Positions 50,701-59,588 of a DNA stretch of 64,000 nt are shown in pieces. The stretch comes from Kitasatospora aureofaciens (GTDB lineage Bacteria > Actinomycetota > Actinomycetes > Streptomycetales > Streptomycetaceae). The stretch lies in contig JODU01000010.1 in the NCBI GenBank assembly GCA_000720845.1, positions 1-64,000 on the forward strand, given 5' to 3'. The translations under genes were made by a program, and so were the position numbers. Within the stretch, counting starts at the first letter, position 1. Each line of letters begins with the position of its first letter. The notes beneath the pieces were generated by a model, which was not told the origin of the DNA, searched no databases, and saw nothing but the letters and a program-made list of their open reading frames with translations.

Positions 50701-51159
50701 TCAGCGGCGTCCTCCGGGCCCCTGCGCCCGTGTCTTCGACGCGCCCTCGGCGTCGATCTCGGCGATGAGGGCGGCGACGCGGGTCCGGATCTCGTCGCGG
50801 ATGGCGCGGACCGCTTCGAGGCCCTGGCCGGCCGGGTCGTCCAGCGTCCAGTCGAGGTAGCGCTTGCCGGGGAAGACCGGGCAGGTGTCGCCGCAGCCCA
50901 TCGTGACGCACACGTCCGATTCCTTCACCGCGTCCACGGTGAGGACCTTGGGGATCTCGGCGGAGATGTCGATGCCGACCTCGGCCATCGCCCCGACGGC
51001 GGCCGGGTTGACCTCGGTGCCCGGTGCGGAGCCGGCGGAGCGGACCTCGACGCGGTCGCCTGCCAGGTGGGTGAGCCAGGCGGCGGCCATCTGGGAGCGG
51101 CCGGCGTTGTGGACGCAGACGAACAGGACGGAGGGCTTCCTGCCGGATTTCTCGTGCAT
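50701..51159 (-). CDS. arsC: arsenate reductase (arsenate-mycothiol transferase), low-MW PTP fold
   Basis: A 152-residue protein. The P-loop VCVHNAGRSQ is the CX5R active site with Cys15, and TMGCGDTCPVFPGKRYLDW carries the Cys pair of the thioredoxin- or mycothiol-dependent ArsC family. It reduces arsenate to arsenite, exported by the divergent Acr3. ATG 51159 chosen; ATG 51201 is in frame. Confidence 0.9.
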   Translation of the reverse strand: MHEKSGRKPSVLFVCVHNAGRSQMAAAWLTHLAGDRVEVRSAGSAPGTEVNPAAVGAMAEVGIDISAEIPKVLTVDAVKESDVCVTMGCGDTCPVFPGKRYLDWTLDDPAGQGLEAVRAIRDEIRTRVAALIAEIDAEGASKTRAQGPGGRR

Positions 51160-51241
51160 CGGGGTGCTCTCGTCTCGCGGTCCGTCGTGGGTGTCGGGCA
51201 TCCGCCGGCATCGGCGAACAGTGATGTGAAAGTATCAGCCC

Positions 51242-51550
51242 ATGCTGACTTCAGTCGATCCTGATGTGATCCGGGCGCTGGGCGATCCGCTCCGGCTGCG
51301 GATCGTGACCCTGCTGGCGCGCGAGACGCTGTGCACCACGCACCTGGTCGAGGAGACCGGGGCCAGGCAGACCAACCTGTCCAACCACATGAGGGTGCTG
51401 CGCGAGGCCGGGCTGGTGGAGACCGAGCCGTGCGGCCGCTACACCTACTACCGGCTCAAGCCCGAGGTCCTGGCCGGCCTGTCCGGGCAGTTCGGCGAGC
51501 TCGCCGCCTCCGCCCGCACGGCCGCCGGGAACAAGAGGGCCTGCCCGTGA
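51242..51550 (+). CDS. arsR: ArsR/SmtB-family repressor (first)
   Basis: A 102-residue winged-helix repressor. Cys in ETLCTTHLVEETG, recognition helix ARQTNLSNHMRVLREAG, and wing EPCGRYTYYRL with another Cys. TGAT..ATCA lies over the start-upstream region. The stop overlaps the acr3 start (GTGA), so arsR-acr3 are coupled and presumably autoregulated by arsenite. Confidence 0.92.
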   Translation: MLTSVDPDVIRALGDPLRLRIVTLLARETLCTTHLVEETGARQTNLSNHMRVLREAGLVETEPCGRYTYYRLKPEVLAGLSGQFGELAASARTAAGNKRACP

Positions 51551-52665
51551 CCCCCACCGAGCCCACCACGACGCCCGTGTCCGACGCCGGGGACTCCTCG
51601 GTCGTCGCCAAGCTCTCCACCCTCGACCGGTACCTGGCGGTGTGGATCCTGCTCGCGATGGGCCTCGGCCTCGGGCTGGGCCGGGTCGTCCCGGGCCTGG
51701 GCGACGTACTGGCGGAGGTGGAGCTCGGTGGGATCTCCCTGCCGATCGCGCTCGGCCTGCTGATCATGATGTATCCGGTCCTGGCCAAGGTCCGCTACGA
51801 CCGGCTCGACGCCGTCACCGGCGACAAGAAGCTCATGGTGTCCTCGCTGGTCTTCAACTGGGTCCTGGGGCCCGCGGTGATGTTCGCCCTGGCCTGGACC
51901 TTCCTGCCCGACCTGCCCGAGTACCGCACCGGTCTGATCGTCGTCGGCCTGGCCCGCTGCATCGCGATGGTGATCATCTGGAACGACCTCGCCTGCGGCG
52001 ACCGCGAGGCCGCCGCCGTGCTCGTCGCCCTCAACAGCGTCTTCCAGGTGATCGCGTTCGGCCTGCTCGGCTGGTTCTATCTCGACCTGCTGCCCGGCTG
52101 GCTGGGCCTCGGCGACGGGGAGCACCTGGACGTCTCCATGGGGAAGATCGCCCTGAACGTGGTCGTCTTCCTCGGCATCCCGCTGCTGGCGGGTTTCCTC
52201 ACCCGACGCGTCGGCGAGCGCCGGGTGGGCCGCGAGAGGTACGAGCGGAAGTTCCTGCCGAGGATCGGCCCCTGGGCGCTGTACGGCCTGCTCTTCACGA
52301 TCGTCGTCCTCTTCGCCCTCCAGGGGAGGACGATCACCTCGCAGCCCTTCGACGTGGCCCGCATCGCGTTGCCGCTGCTGCTCTACTTCGCGGTGATGTG
52401 GTTCGGCGCCTTCGCCCTGGGCAAGGCCGTCGGCCTCGCCTACGACCGAACCGCCACGCTCGCCTTCACGGCCGCCGGCAACAACTTCGAGCTGGCCATC
52501 GCGGTCGCCGTCGCGACGTTCGGCGTCACGTCCGGCCAGGCCCTCGCCGGCGTCGTCGGCCCGCTCATCGAGGTCCCCGTCCTCGTGGCGCTGGTCCACG
52601 TCTCCCTGGCCCGGCGCCGGACGTTCACGGCCGCCCGGCCGAGTCACCGCGGTCCGGGCGGCTGA
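51547..52665 (+). CDS. acr3: Acr3 arsenite efflux permease
   Basis: A 372-residue, ten-span permease. WILLAMGLGLGLGRVVPGL, the conserved Cys in LARCIAMVIIWNDLACGD, and GAFALGKAVGLAYDRTATLAFTAAGNNFEL (in part) are Acr3 hallmarks. It exports arsenite using the proton gradient. GTG start is coupled to arsR. It converges with the second arsR. Confidence 0.93.
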   Translation: MTPTEPTTTPVSDAGDSSVVAKLSTLDRYLAVWILLAMGLGLGLGRVVPGLGDVLAEVELGGISLPIALGLLIMMYPVLAKVRYDRLDAVTGDKKLMVSSLVFNWVLGPAVMFALAWTFLPDLPEYRTGLIVVGLARCIAMVIIWNDLACGDREAAAVLVALNSVFQVIAFGLLGWFYLDLLPGWLGLGDGEHLDVSMGKIALNVVVFLGIPLLAGFLTRRVGERRVGRERYERKFLPRIGPWALYGLLFTIVVLFALQGRTITSQPFDVARIALPLLLYFAVMWFGAFALGKAVGLAYDRTATLAFTAAGNNFELAIAVAVATFGVTSGQALAGVVGPLIEVPVLVALVHVSLARRRTFTAARPSHRGPGG

Positions 52666-52666
52666 C

Positions 52667-53068
52667 TCACCCGCGCAGGTCGAGCATGGCGGCCATGGCC
52701 GCCACCACGGACGGCGCGACCCGGTAGTAGACCCAGGTGCCGCGCCGCTCCGAGGTCAGCAGCCCGGCCTCGCGCAGCTTCTTCAGGTGGTGGGAGACGG
52801 TCGGCTGGGAGACGCCGACGTCGGCGATGTCGCACACGCAGGCCTCGCCCCCCGGGTGGGAGGCGACTTTGGAGAACAGCCGCAGCCGCACCGGGTCGGA
52901 GAGCGCCTTGAACATGGCGGCCGTCCGCTCCGCGTCGGCCGGGGACAGCTCCCCGGCCGTGATCGGCGGGCAGCAGGGCACGACGTCGGCGTCCTGGAGG
53001 ACGGGCAGTTCCACGGCCTCTTGTTTCTCGACGGCCTCTGGTTTCTCCATGGCCTCTGATTTCGACAT
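52667..53068 (-). CDS. ArsR-family repressor (second)
   Basis: A 133-residue repressor with a Cys pair in the Lys/Glu-rich N-terminus (VPCCPP), MFKALSDPVRLRLF, and the metal-binding EACVCDIADVGVSQPTVSHHLKKL recognition helix (in part). It controls the divergent flavoprotein gene; two similar dyads lie between. The N-terminus has internal repeats (EAMEKPEAVEKQEAVE). Confidence 0.92.
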   Translation of the reverse strand: MSKSEAMEKPEAVEKQEAVELPVLQDADVVPCCPPITAGELSPADAERTAAMFKALSDPVRLRLFSKVASHPGGEACVCDIADVGVSQPTVSHHLKKLREAGLLTSERRGTWVYYRVAPSVVAAMAAMLDLRG

Positions 53069-53077
53069 GCGTCTATG

Positions 53078-53128
53078 TTGACACTCGTCGATGCAGGTGG
53101 CAATCTCCGTTGTATCGACAGGCGTCGA
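53078..53128. promoter_or_regulatory. paired ArsR operators
   Basis: TTGACACTCGTCGA (53078-53091) and TCGACAGGCGTCGA (53115-53128) share the form TYGAC-N4-GTCGA. They are 37 bases centre to centre, between the divergent arsR and flavoprotein genes. Confidence 0.7.
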
Positions 53129-53176
53129 ATCAAACTTCGTGCGCCGCCCTTCCGCCTCCAGAGGAGACCGAGCACG

Positions 53177-54487
53177 ATGAGCACCCCGCAGCTGCCCGTG
53201 ATCATCATTGGCGCCGGTCCGGTCGGACTGGCCGCCGCCGCACACCTGGCCGGGCGAGGCATCGAGCACCTCGTCCTGGAAGCGGGCGACAGCGCCGGCG
53301 CGGCCGTCCGGGAGTGGAGCCACGTACGCCTGTTCTCCACCTGGGGCGAGGTCGTCGACCCGGCCGCCGAGAAGCTTCTCGCCCCCACGGGCTGGACCCG
53401 CCCCGACCCGGCGACGTACCCGTCCGGCGGCGACTGGACCGAGCAGTACCTGCGGCCGCTCGCCGACGTCCTCGGCGAGCGGGTCCGCACCGGTGCCGCC
53501 GTCACCGGTGTCTCCCGGGCCGGACGCGACCGGATCGTCGACGCCGGCCGGGAGCAGCAGCCGTTCGTCGTGCACGTCGAGAACGCCGACGGCCGCGAGG
53601 AGCGTATCCACGCCCGCGCCGTGATCGACGCCTCCGGTACGTGGGCCACGGCCGGCCCGGCCGGCGGCAGTGGCCTGCCCGCGCTCGGCGAGAGGGCGGC
53701 GGCCGACCGGATCACCTACCGCGTACCGGATCTGAAGGACCCGGCCGTCCGCGCCCGGTACGCGGGCAGGCGCACGGCCGTCATCGGCTCGGGCGCCTCC
53801 GCCTTCACCGCGCTCGCGTACCTCGCCGAGCTGGCCGAGTCCGAGGGCGGTGCGGGCACGCACGCGGTGTGGATCCTGCGCCGCGGCATCTCCGGCTCCA
53901 CGTTCGGCGGCGGCACCGCCGACCAGTTGCCCGCCCGCGGCGCCCTCGGCCTCGCCGCGAAGGCCGCCGTCGACAAGGGGCACGCGGACGCGGTCACCGG
54001 CTTCCGCACCGCGGAGTTCGAACGCGACGCCGACGGACGCCTCGTCCTGGTGGGCGAGGACGGCCGCCGCCTCGACCCGGTCGACGAGGTCATCGTCCTG
54101 ACCGGCTTCCGCCCCGACCTGTCCTTCCTGGACGAGCTGCGCCTGGGCCTGGACGAGCGTCTTCAGGCCCCGGTGGCACTGGCCCCGCTGATCGACCCGA
54201 ACCAGCACTCCTGCGGCACGGTCTACCCGCACGGCCACCGCGAGCTGTCCCATCCCGAGCAGGGCGTCTACCTGGTCGGAATGAAGTCCTACGGCCGCGC
54301 TCCGACCTTCCTCGCCATGACCGGCTACGAGCAGGTGCGCTCCGTGGCCGCCGCGCTCGCCGGCGACCTCGACTCCGCGGACCGGGTCGAACTCACCCTC
54401 CCCGAGACCGGGGTCTGCGGCGGCGCGGGCCTGTTCGACACCCCCGGCACCCAGCAGACCGACGGCGGCGGCTGCTGCGGTTCGTGA
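53177..54487 (+). CDS. ArsO-like flavin-dependent monooxygenase
   Basis: A 436-residue protein. IIGAGPVGLAAAAHLAG is the FAD loop; AVIGSGASAFTALAYLAEL is the NADP loop; VVEEVIVLTGFRPD-like closing motif is DEVIVLTGFRPD. Ends in a Cys-rich GGGCCGS tail. Flavoproteins like this (ArsO) sit in ars operons; role in arsenic handling is inferred from position. RBS AGAGGAG. Confidence 0.85.
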   Translation: MSTPQLPVIIIGAGPVGLAAAAHLAGRGIEHLVLEAGDSAGAAVREWSHVRLFSTWGEVVDPAAEKLLAPTGWTRPDPATYPSGGDWTEQYLRPLADVLGERVRTGAAVTGVSRAGRDRIVDAGREQQPFVVHVENADGREERIHARAVIDASGTWATAGPAGGSGLPALGERAAADRITYRVPDLKDPAVRARYAGRRTAVIGSGASAFTALAYLAELAESEGGAGTHAVWILRRGISGSTFGGGTADQLPARGALGLAAKAAVDKGHADAVTGFRTAEFERDADGRLVLVGEDGRRLDPVDEVIVLTGFRPDLSFLDELRLGLDERLQAPVALAPLIDPNQHSCGTVYPHGHRELSHPEQGVYLVGMKSYGRAPTFLAMTGYEQVRSVAAALAGDLDSADRVELTLPETGVCGGAGLFDTPGTQQTDGGGCCGS

Positions 54488-54598
54488 CGGCCTCCCACCC
54501 GCGACTCCGGGCGACAAGGCGACGAGACCGACCCTGACGATGGTGTCTTCGCCGGCAGGCGCCGGCTCGCCCGTTGCCGGCGGGTGCGCCTGGATTGA

Positions 54599-54967
54599 TC
54601 ACCGGGGGTCGGGGCGGTCGCGTCGCGGCAAACGGTCGACGACCAGGTCGTAGGAGTCCTCGACCATGTCCGTGACCAGCCCCTTGGTGATGCCGGGGCC
54701 GGGCCCGAGCGTGATCCAGTGGCGTTTGTCGAGGTAGCGGCCCGGCGTGACGGAGGCGTAGTGCCGCACGTGGGCGCGGGCGTGTTCGGGGTCGCACTTG
54801 ACCGTGATGATCTGCTCGTCCGGGTCGTCGGTGACGATGAGGAACACTCTGCCCGCGACCTTGTACACGTCGAGCTGGGGGGTGAAGGGGCGCCCGTGGC
54901 TGACGTCGGGCAGGGCGAGTGCCGCCTTACGGGCGGCGTCCTGGAGCCGGTCGCCGACCGCGCTCAC
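54599..54967 (-). CDS. MmcQ/YjbR-family protein (second of pair)
   Basis: A 122-residue protein of the MmcQ/YjbR double-wing fold: LPDVSHGRPFTPQLDVYKVAG, RVFLIVTDD and KRHWITLGPGPG. GTG start overlaps the previous gene's stop. Function is unknown; the fold may bind DNA. Confidence 0.88.
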   Translation of the reverse strand: MSAVGDRLQDAARKAALALPDVSHGRPFTPQLDVYKVAGRVFLIVTDDPDEQIITVKCDPEHARAHVRHYASVTPGRYLDKRHWITLGPGPGITKGLVTDMVEDSYDLVVDRLPRRDRPDPR

Positions 54968-55350
54968 CGGGACGCCCGCGTGCCGCCGGCGTAGGTGTGC
55001 GGGTCGACCGGCCGCTCGGCCTTGGGCAGGTGGGCGACGACGAGCCGGTAGGACTCGGTGACGAGCTCCCGGACGAGGGACTCGTCGACACCGTCCCCGT
55101 CCTCAAGCGTGATCCAGTGCTTCTTGTTCATGTGGTAGCCGGGGGTGATGTGGCTGTTGTGTTGCCGCAGGGCGAGGGCCTCGCCGGGGTCCGCCTTGAG
55201 GATCACGACGGGCCGCCCGGGGACCTCGGTCATCAGCATGAACACCTTGCCGCGCACCTTGAAGACCTCCCAGTCGTCCCCGAAGGGATGATCCGGCTCG
55301 GCTCCGGGAAGCTCCTGAGCGCAGTCGGCGGCGGTCCTGTGCAGAGTCAT
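54964..55350 (-). CDS. MmcQ/YjbR-family protein (first of pair)
   Basis: A 128-residue relative of the next gene with matching segments: LPGAEPDHPFGDDWEVFKV, GKVFMLMTEV, ADPGEALALRQ and KKHWITLEDGDG. The two genes overlap (GTGA) and arose by tandem duplication. Confidence 0.9.
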   Translation of the reverse strand: MTLHRTAADCAQELPGAEPDHPFGDDWEVFKVRGKVFMLMTEVPGRPVVILKADPGEALALRQHNSHITPGYHMNKKHWITLEDGDGVDESLVRELVTESYRLVVAHLPKAERPVDPHTYAGGTRASR

Positions 55351-55650
55351 GGGGCGTCGTCCTTCTCGGGTCGGTGGCGGACCGCGGCGCTGAAGACCGC
55401 GGAGTACTCGCCCCGCGGTCGCGCCGGCACCACTCATCCTTGCCCTTAAACCGCCGAAAACGGGCCGTAGGTGGCGGCCACATGGTGGTCGGCAAGCGAC
55501 ATCCCGCTCCTCACCCCGGGGGGCGTTCGCGGCCCGGGAGGGCGCGACCGGCCCGTGACCGGCGCCCGTGCCCCCGGCCGCCCGACGGCCCCCCCGGCAC
55601 GGAAAAGGGCGAGGCCCGCAGACCCCGCCCACGATCACCGAAACCCCGGC

Positions 55651-55830
55651 TCAGGGCCACACCAGGCAGTACGGCTGGTGCCCCGCCTCATGCAGCCGGT
55701 GCGAGAAGTCCTGCCACTCGTGCAGCGATTGGGGGCGGGAGGGCGCTGAGCTGGTTCTTCTCGGCGAAGTGAGCGTTGACCTGCGGGAACTCGTCACGGT
55801 AGTTCTCACGGGTCAACGCCGATTCCCAGG
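55651..55830 (-). pseudogene. frameshifted 3' remnant of an unknown gene
   Basis: On the minus strand TRENYRDEFPQVNAHF..KNQLSALP reads well in one frame with strong GC3. After a C/G-rich run near 55732 the coding signal moves to another frame (SLHEWQDFSHRLHEAGHQ) to the stop at 55651. An in-frame stop lies just upstream. I do not recognise the family. The rest of 55351-56249 shows nothing certain apart from the repeat below. Confidence 0.5.
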
Positions 55831-56163
55831 CTCATGTGCCCTGGATGTGCCCTGCCCTGGCTGCGAAACCGTGCCCTCTCACCGGCATGCGGTCGGGGCC
55901 CCTAGGAAGGGCCCACGGGTCGGCGAACCGGACGATCGTTCCCTCGGGCGGTCCCGCGGCGGACTGCCCACGCATGTACACGTCGCGGCCGAGGCCGGTG
56001 ACGGGCACTGGCGTTCGCCCTCGTCGCTGGTCAGGACGGCGATGCACCAGCGCCGGGGAACGGGGCGTACTCCTTCCGCGCGATCCGCGAGTGCTTGCTG
56101 AGAGGCGTACGGCAACGCAGCATGGTGGAGCAGTACATCAACCGTGTTGCGTCGCCACCTGCT

Positions 56164-56254
56164 GCGAGAGGACCGCGACCATCTTCCTCACCGGACTTGA
56201 GATCACGGGCACCTTCCTCTTCTCCGCCCGCTGAACAGAACTAAACCGCCTAGA
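56164..56254 (+). mobile_element. transposase-tail-like repeat, copy A
   Basis: This 91-bp stretch is about 76% identical (69 of 91 by my count) to 56841-56931. In frame it reads CERTATIFLTGLEIT, matching RYETIATIYFAGLHI in copy B; both recall the C-terminal helix of IS5-type transposases. It ends inside the stop of the SnoaL gene. Confidence 0.45.
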
Positions 56255-56630
56255 ACATGGTGTTGTCGTTCTTGGATGTGGGCGGGATGACCTGGAGGAC
56301 GTCCCAGTGTTCAACGATCTTGCCGTCGGCGTCGAAGCGGAAGATGTCGATGCCCGCGTACTCCTCGTCGGGCCAGGTCTGGTGGCAGTGCAGGATGACG
56401 TGGTTGCCGTCGGCGAAGGCACGCCTGTATTCGACGCGCTTGCCCGGATACTCGGCGGCCATGCGCTCGAAGTAGTCGATGAACGCCTGCTTGCCGTCGC
56501 CGACGTGCGGGTTGTGCTGGATGTAGGTGTCGCCAGCGTACTGGTCGATGGCCTCTGCGGGGCGGCATTGATTGAACATCAGGTCGTAGAACGCCTTGGC
56601 AGCGGCCTTGTTCTGCTCCGGGTCGTTCAT
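56250..56630 (-). CDS. SnoaL/NTF2-like protein
   Basis: A 126-residue protein: AAKAFYDLMFNQCRPAEAID, YIQHNPHVGDGKQAFIDYF, VILHCHQTWPDEEYAGIDIF and IVEHWDVLQVIP. These are SnoaL-like polyketide-cyclase/ester-cyclase marks. Many such proteins have unknown substrates. It is flanked by two similar decayed transposase-like repeats, so it may have arrived as cargo. Confidence 0.88.
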   Translation of the reverse strand: MNDPEQNKAAAKAFYDLMFNQCRPAEAIDQYAGDTYIQHNPHVGDGKQAFIDYFERMAAEYPGKRVEYRRAFADGNHVILHCHQTWPDEEYAGIDIFRFDADGKIVEHWDVLQVIPPTSKNDNTMF

Positions 56631-56840
56631 GAGGCCAACGTAGGGCCGACATCCGGGTGCGGCACGGTGAGTGCGTCGAGCAGGTGATCGGGCGCCGGCG
56701 AAGGACGTTTCGCCGTTCCGGTACACCGTCCAGCCGGACTGTGCCGAGCGTACTGGGAGCGGGGCCGCCATCTGTTGTGGAAAATCCGGATGCGGACGAC
56801 CGGGTGCAAGCCGTACGGGCTCAGGCGGTATCGCCACCGT

Positions 56841-56931
56841 TACGAGACGATCGCGACCATCTACTTCGCCGGACTCCACATCCCGCGCGCCCTCGGCCGG
56901 TCCGCCCGCCGAGCAGAACGGAACCGCCTAG
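56841..56931 (+). mobile_element. transposase-tail-like repeat, copy B
   Basis: Reads RYRHRYETIATIYFAGLHI in one frame, similar to the RYE-type C-terminus of IS5-family transposases, and is related to copy A. No terminal inverted repeat or complete transposase is visible. The remaining gap 56631-56840 shows nothing else. Confidence 0.5.
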
Positions 56932-57441
56932 CTAGCGCTGGTGCCGCTGGTCGTGGGACTTGTATGTGTATGAGTTGTTGATGGTGTTGGTGATGTCGCC
57001 GACGTTGAAGTTGATCAGGCCGCCGCAGGCCAGGAGACAGAGGCCGGGGGTCGGGCCGGGGGGTGTCGGGGCTGCGGTGACCTGGACGGTCGTAATGCTG
57101 TTTGAGGCGTCGCAGTCGGCGTTGCCGTTGTAGGCGGCGGTGATGGTGTGGGTGCCGGTGGTGGTGAAGGCGGCGGTGTAGGTGGCCTGGCCGTTGGCGT
57201 TGACAGGCACGGTGTCGAGCAGGTCACTGCCGTCGAAGAATGTGACGCCGAGGCCGCCGGTGGGATCGGAAGGGCAGTCGACTGTGGCCGCCAGTTGCAC
57301 GGGGGCGTTCACCTCGGTCGACTGAGGGTTGGCTGTCACCGTGGTGGTCGAGGGTACGGCCCAGGCGGGTGAGGCGAGCCCCAGTGTGGCGGCCAGGGCT
57401 GCGGCGACGACCAGTCGCGCTCTACGTGGCGTGATGTGCAC
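56932..57441 (-). CDS. secreted Ig-like (Big) domain protein
   Basis: A 169-residue exported protein. Signal peptide RLVVAAALAATLGLASPAWA with cleavage after AWA. One bacterial Ig-like domain (STTTVTANPQSTEVNAPVQL; GTHTITAAYNGNADCDASNS) with a Cys pair, a Pro linker, and a short Asn-rich tail (NVGDITNTINNSYTY). GTG 57441 follows AAGGAACC. Probably wall- or surface-associated. Confidence 0.82.
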   Translation of the reverse strand: MHITPRRARLVVAAALAATLGLASPAWAVPSTTTVTANPQSTEVNAPVQLAATVDCPSDPTGGLGVTFFDGSDLLDTVPVNANGQATYTAAFTTTGTHTITAAYNGNADCDASNSITTVQVTAAPTPPGPTPGLCLLACGGLINFNVGDITNTINNSYTYKSHDQRHQR

Positions 57442-57650
57442 CGTTCGGTTCCTTGCTTCCGTTTCCGGTCCGCAGAGTGCGGGTGCCGTGGACCCTCACG
57501 CTATGGCGGTCGCTTCTGCCTTCCTGGGACGCGGCGCTGATAAGTAGCCTGGTCGGATTAGCGGCCTGCGCCGCTCGCCGGGCGGCCATGCGAGGGAACC
57601 GAGCGGATGCTCGCGCAGGGTGTGAGGCTGTTGTCCCTCCGGTCGCCGGG

Positions 57651-58667
57651 TCAGATACCGGGCGTGGCGGTTCGTGTGTAGGAAAGCCCGGGGCTGATGC
57701 CGCCCGCCGTGGTGACCGATACCGTGACCGGACCTGGGGCGCCTGCGGGTGCGACCGCGGTGACCTGCGTGTCGGACACCACGGTGAACGAGGTGGCCGT
57801 GCTCCCGAAGGTGACAGCCGAGGCAGTGGCGAGGTTCGTGCCGGTGAGGGTGACCACGGTGCCCGCTGATGCCGGGCCGGCAATGGGAACCAGTGCCGAC
57901 AGCGTGGGCGGGGCGACGTAGGCGAAGGCGACGGGGTTGCTCGTGCCGCCCGGCGTAACCACCGTGATCGGGGCGCTGCCTGTCCCGGGAGGTGCGGTGG
58001 CCGTGATCTGAGTTGCCGACACCACGGTGAAGGAGGCCGCATTGGTGGAGGCGAAGAGCACGGCGCCGGCGTTGAGCAGGTTGCTTCCGATGAGTGTGAC
58101 CACAGTGCCACCGGCCGTCGGGCCCTGGGCGGGGCTGCCGCTGTGGAGAGCGGGCGGCGCTGCGTAGAAGAAGAAGGCGTCCGGGGCGCTGGTGCCTCCC
58201 GGCGCGGTGACGGTCACCACGGCGGCCCCGGCGACGCCGGAGGGGGAGACAGCGGTGATCTGGGTGGCTGAGTTCACCAGGAACGACGTGGCTGGGACTC
58301 CGGCGAAGGTGACCGCCGTAGCTCCGGTGAACCCCGTTCCCGAAAGGATGACAGTGGTGCCGCCGGCCGTTGGGCCGCTGGCAGGCGTCACCCCCGTGAT
58401 CTGGGGGACCTGCGCGACAACGTAGGTGAACGTCACCGAGTTGCTGGTCCCGGTCGGATGGATGAGCGTCACTGCGGCCGCACCGGCGGCGCGGGGTGGG
58501 CTCACAGCCGTGATCTGGGTGGCCGAATTGACGGTGAAGGAGGTGGCGTTGGTGCTGCCGAAGCGTACGGCGGTGGTTCCCGTCATCGCCGTGCCGGTGA
58601 GGGTGACGACGGTGCCCCCGGTAGTGGGCCCCTGTGTGGGGTTGATGGTAGTGATCGTGGGCGGCAT
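57651..58667 (-). CDS. IPT/TIG-repeat protein, four repeats
   Basis: A 338-residue protein made of four TIG domains of about 82 residues, each opening TIxPxxGPTxGGTxVTLxGT and ending GTSNSVTFTYV or similar. There is no signal peptide or membrane span. TIG domains in bacteria are usually extracellular adhesive modules, so lack of a signal is odd. ATG follows TTGGAG. It is a paralogue of the next gene upstream. Confidence 0.87.
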   Translation of the reverse strand: MPPTITTINPTQGPTTGGTVVTLTGTAMTGTTAVRFGSTNATSFTVNSATQITAVSPPRAAGAAAVTLIHPTGTSNSVTFTYVVAQVPQITGVTPASGPTAGGTTVILSGTGFTGATAVTFAGVPATSFLVNSATQITAVSPSGVAGAAVVTVTAPGGTSAPDAFFFYAAPPALHSGSPAQGPTAGGTVVTLIGSNLLNAGAVLFASTNAASFTVVSATQITATAPPGTGSAPITVVTPGGTSNPVAFAYVAPPTLSALVPIAGPASAGTVVTLTGTNLATASAVTFGSTATSFTVVSDTQVTAVAPAGAPGPVTVSVTTAGGISPGLSYTRTATPGI

Positions 58668-58800
58668 GAAGGTTGCTCCAATGGCAGCCTGGGTGAAGCC
58701 CGGGCCGACGAGGGCGCCGGCCCGGGCTGGGAGTCACCGCACGGGAGAAGCCGGAGACTGTCCGCCCGGCACGGGTTCCCCCGCTCGAACGGTGGACAGG

Positions 58801-58830
58801 GCTGCCGCCCGATGTATGCCGGGCGGCAGC
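58801..58830 (-). terminator. terminator between the two TIG genes
   Basis: Perfect 11-bp inverted repeat GCTGCCGCCCG with an 8-base loop, 12 bases after the stop of the upstream TIG gene. Confidence 0.8.
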
Positions 58831-58841
58831 GGGGGTGCGGG

Positions 58842-59588
58842 TCAGATGCCGGGGCCGGCGACGTAGGTGAAGGCGTCGGCGGCTGTGTCGGATCCGGCCG
58901 CGTTGGTCACCACCACGTCGACGGCACCGGCGGCGCCGGGCGGGGTCACTGCCGAGACCGTGGTGGCGTTCACCACGGAGAACGGCGCCGGGGTGCCGTC
59001 GAAGGTGACCGATTCGGTGGTGTCGAGGTTGGTGCCGGTGATGGTGACACCGGTGCCGCCCGACGTCGGTCCGGAGGCAGGTGCGACGGTGGTCACGGTG
59101 GGGACGTCCACGTAGGTGTAGGACAGACCGTTGTTCGTCCCGCCCGCGGTGGTCACGCTCACCCCCACGGGGCCGGCCGCCGCTCCTGCCGGCACGGTGA
59201 CGGTGAGCTGGGTGTCGGAGACGACCGTGGGTGTGGCGGTGTTGGCGCCGAAGGCGACGCTGGTGGCCGTCGCCAGTCCGACACCGTTGAGGGTGACCGT
59301 GTTGCCGCCCGCCAGCGGGCCGGAGGCCGGGCCGACCGAGGACTTGAACGGGGCTCCGACGTAGAAGAACGGGACGGGGTTGCTGGTTCCGCCCGCGGTG
59401 GTCACGCTGACTCCGACGGTGCCGGTGCCCGACGGGGACACGGCCGTGACCTGGGTCGGAGAGACGTTGGTGATGCTGGTGGCCGACCTGGTGCCGAAGG
59501 TGACGGCGGTTGTGCCGGACAGGTTCGTACCTGTGATCGTCACCAGCGTACCGCCGCCGGTGGATCCCTGGTTCGGAGAGATGGGCAT
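58842..59588 (-). CDS. IPT/TIG-repeat protein, three repeats
   Basis: A 248-residue protein with three TIG repeats (MPISPNQGSTGGGTLVTITG; SGPLAGGNTVTLNGVGL; SGPTSGGTGVTITGTNL) and no export signal from the ATG at 59588, which has GCGAGGAG upstream. The frame is open further upstream, but that part is Arg-rich and not coding in appearance. The repeats share 'VSVTTAGGTSN' ends with the other TIG gene. Confidence 0.85.
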   Translation of the reverse strand: MPISPNQGSTGGGTLVTITGTNLSGTTAVTFGTRSATSITNVSPTQVTAVSPSGTGTVGVSVTTAGGTSNPVPFFYVGAPFKSSVGPASGPLAGGNTVTLNGVGLATATSVAFGANTATPTVVSDTQLTVTVPAGAAAGPVGVSVTTAGGTNNGLSYTYVDVPTVTTVAPASGPTSGGTGVTITGTNLDTTESVTFDGTPAPFSVVNATTVSAVTPPGAAGAVDVVVTNAAGSDTAADAFTYVAGPGI

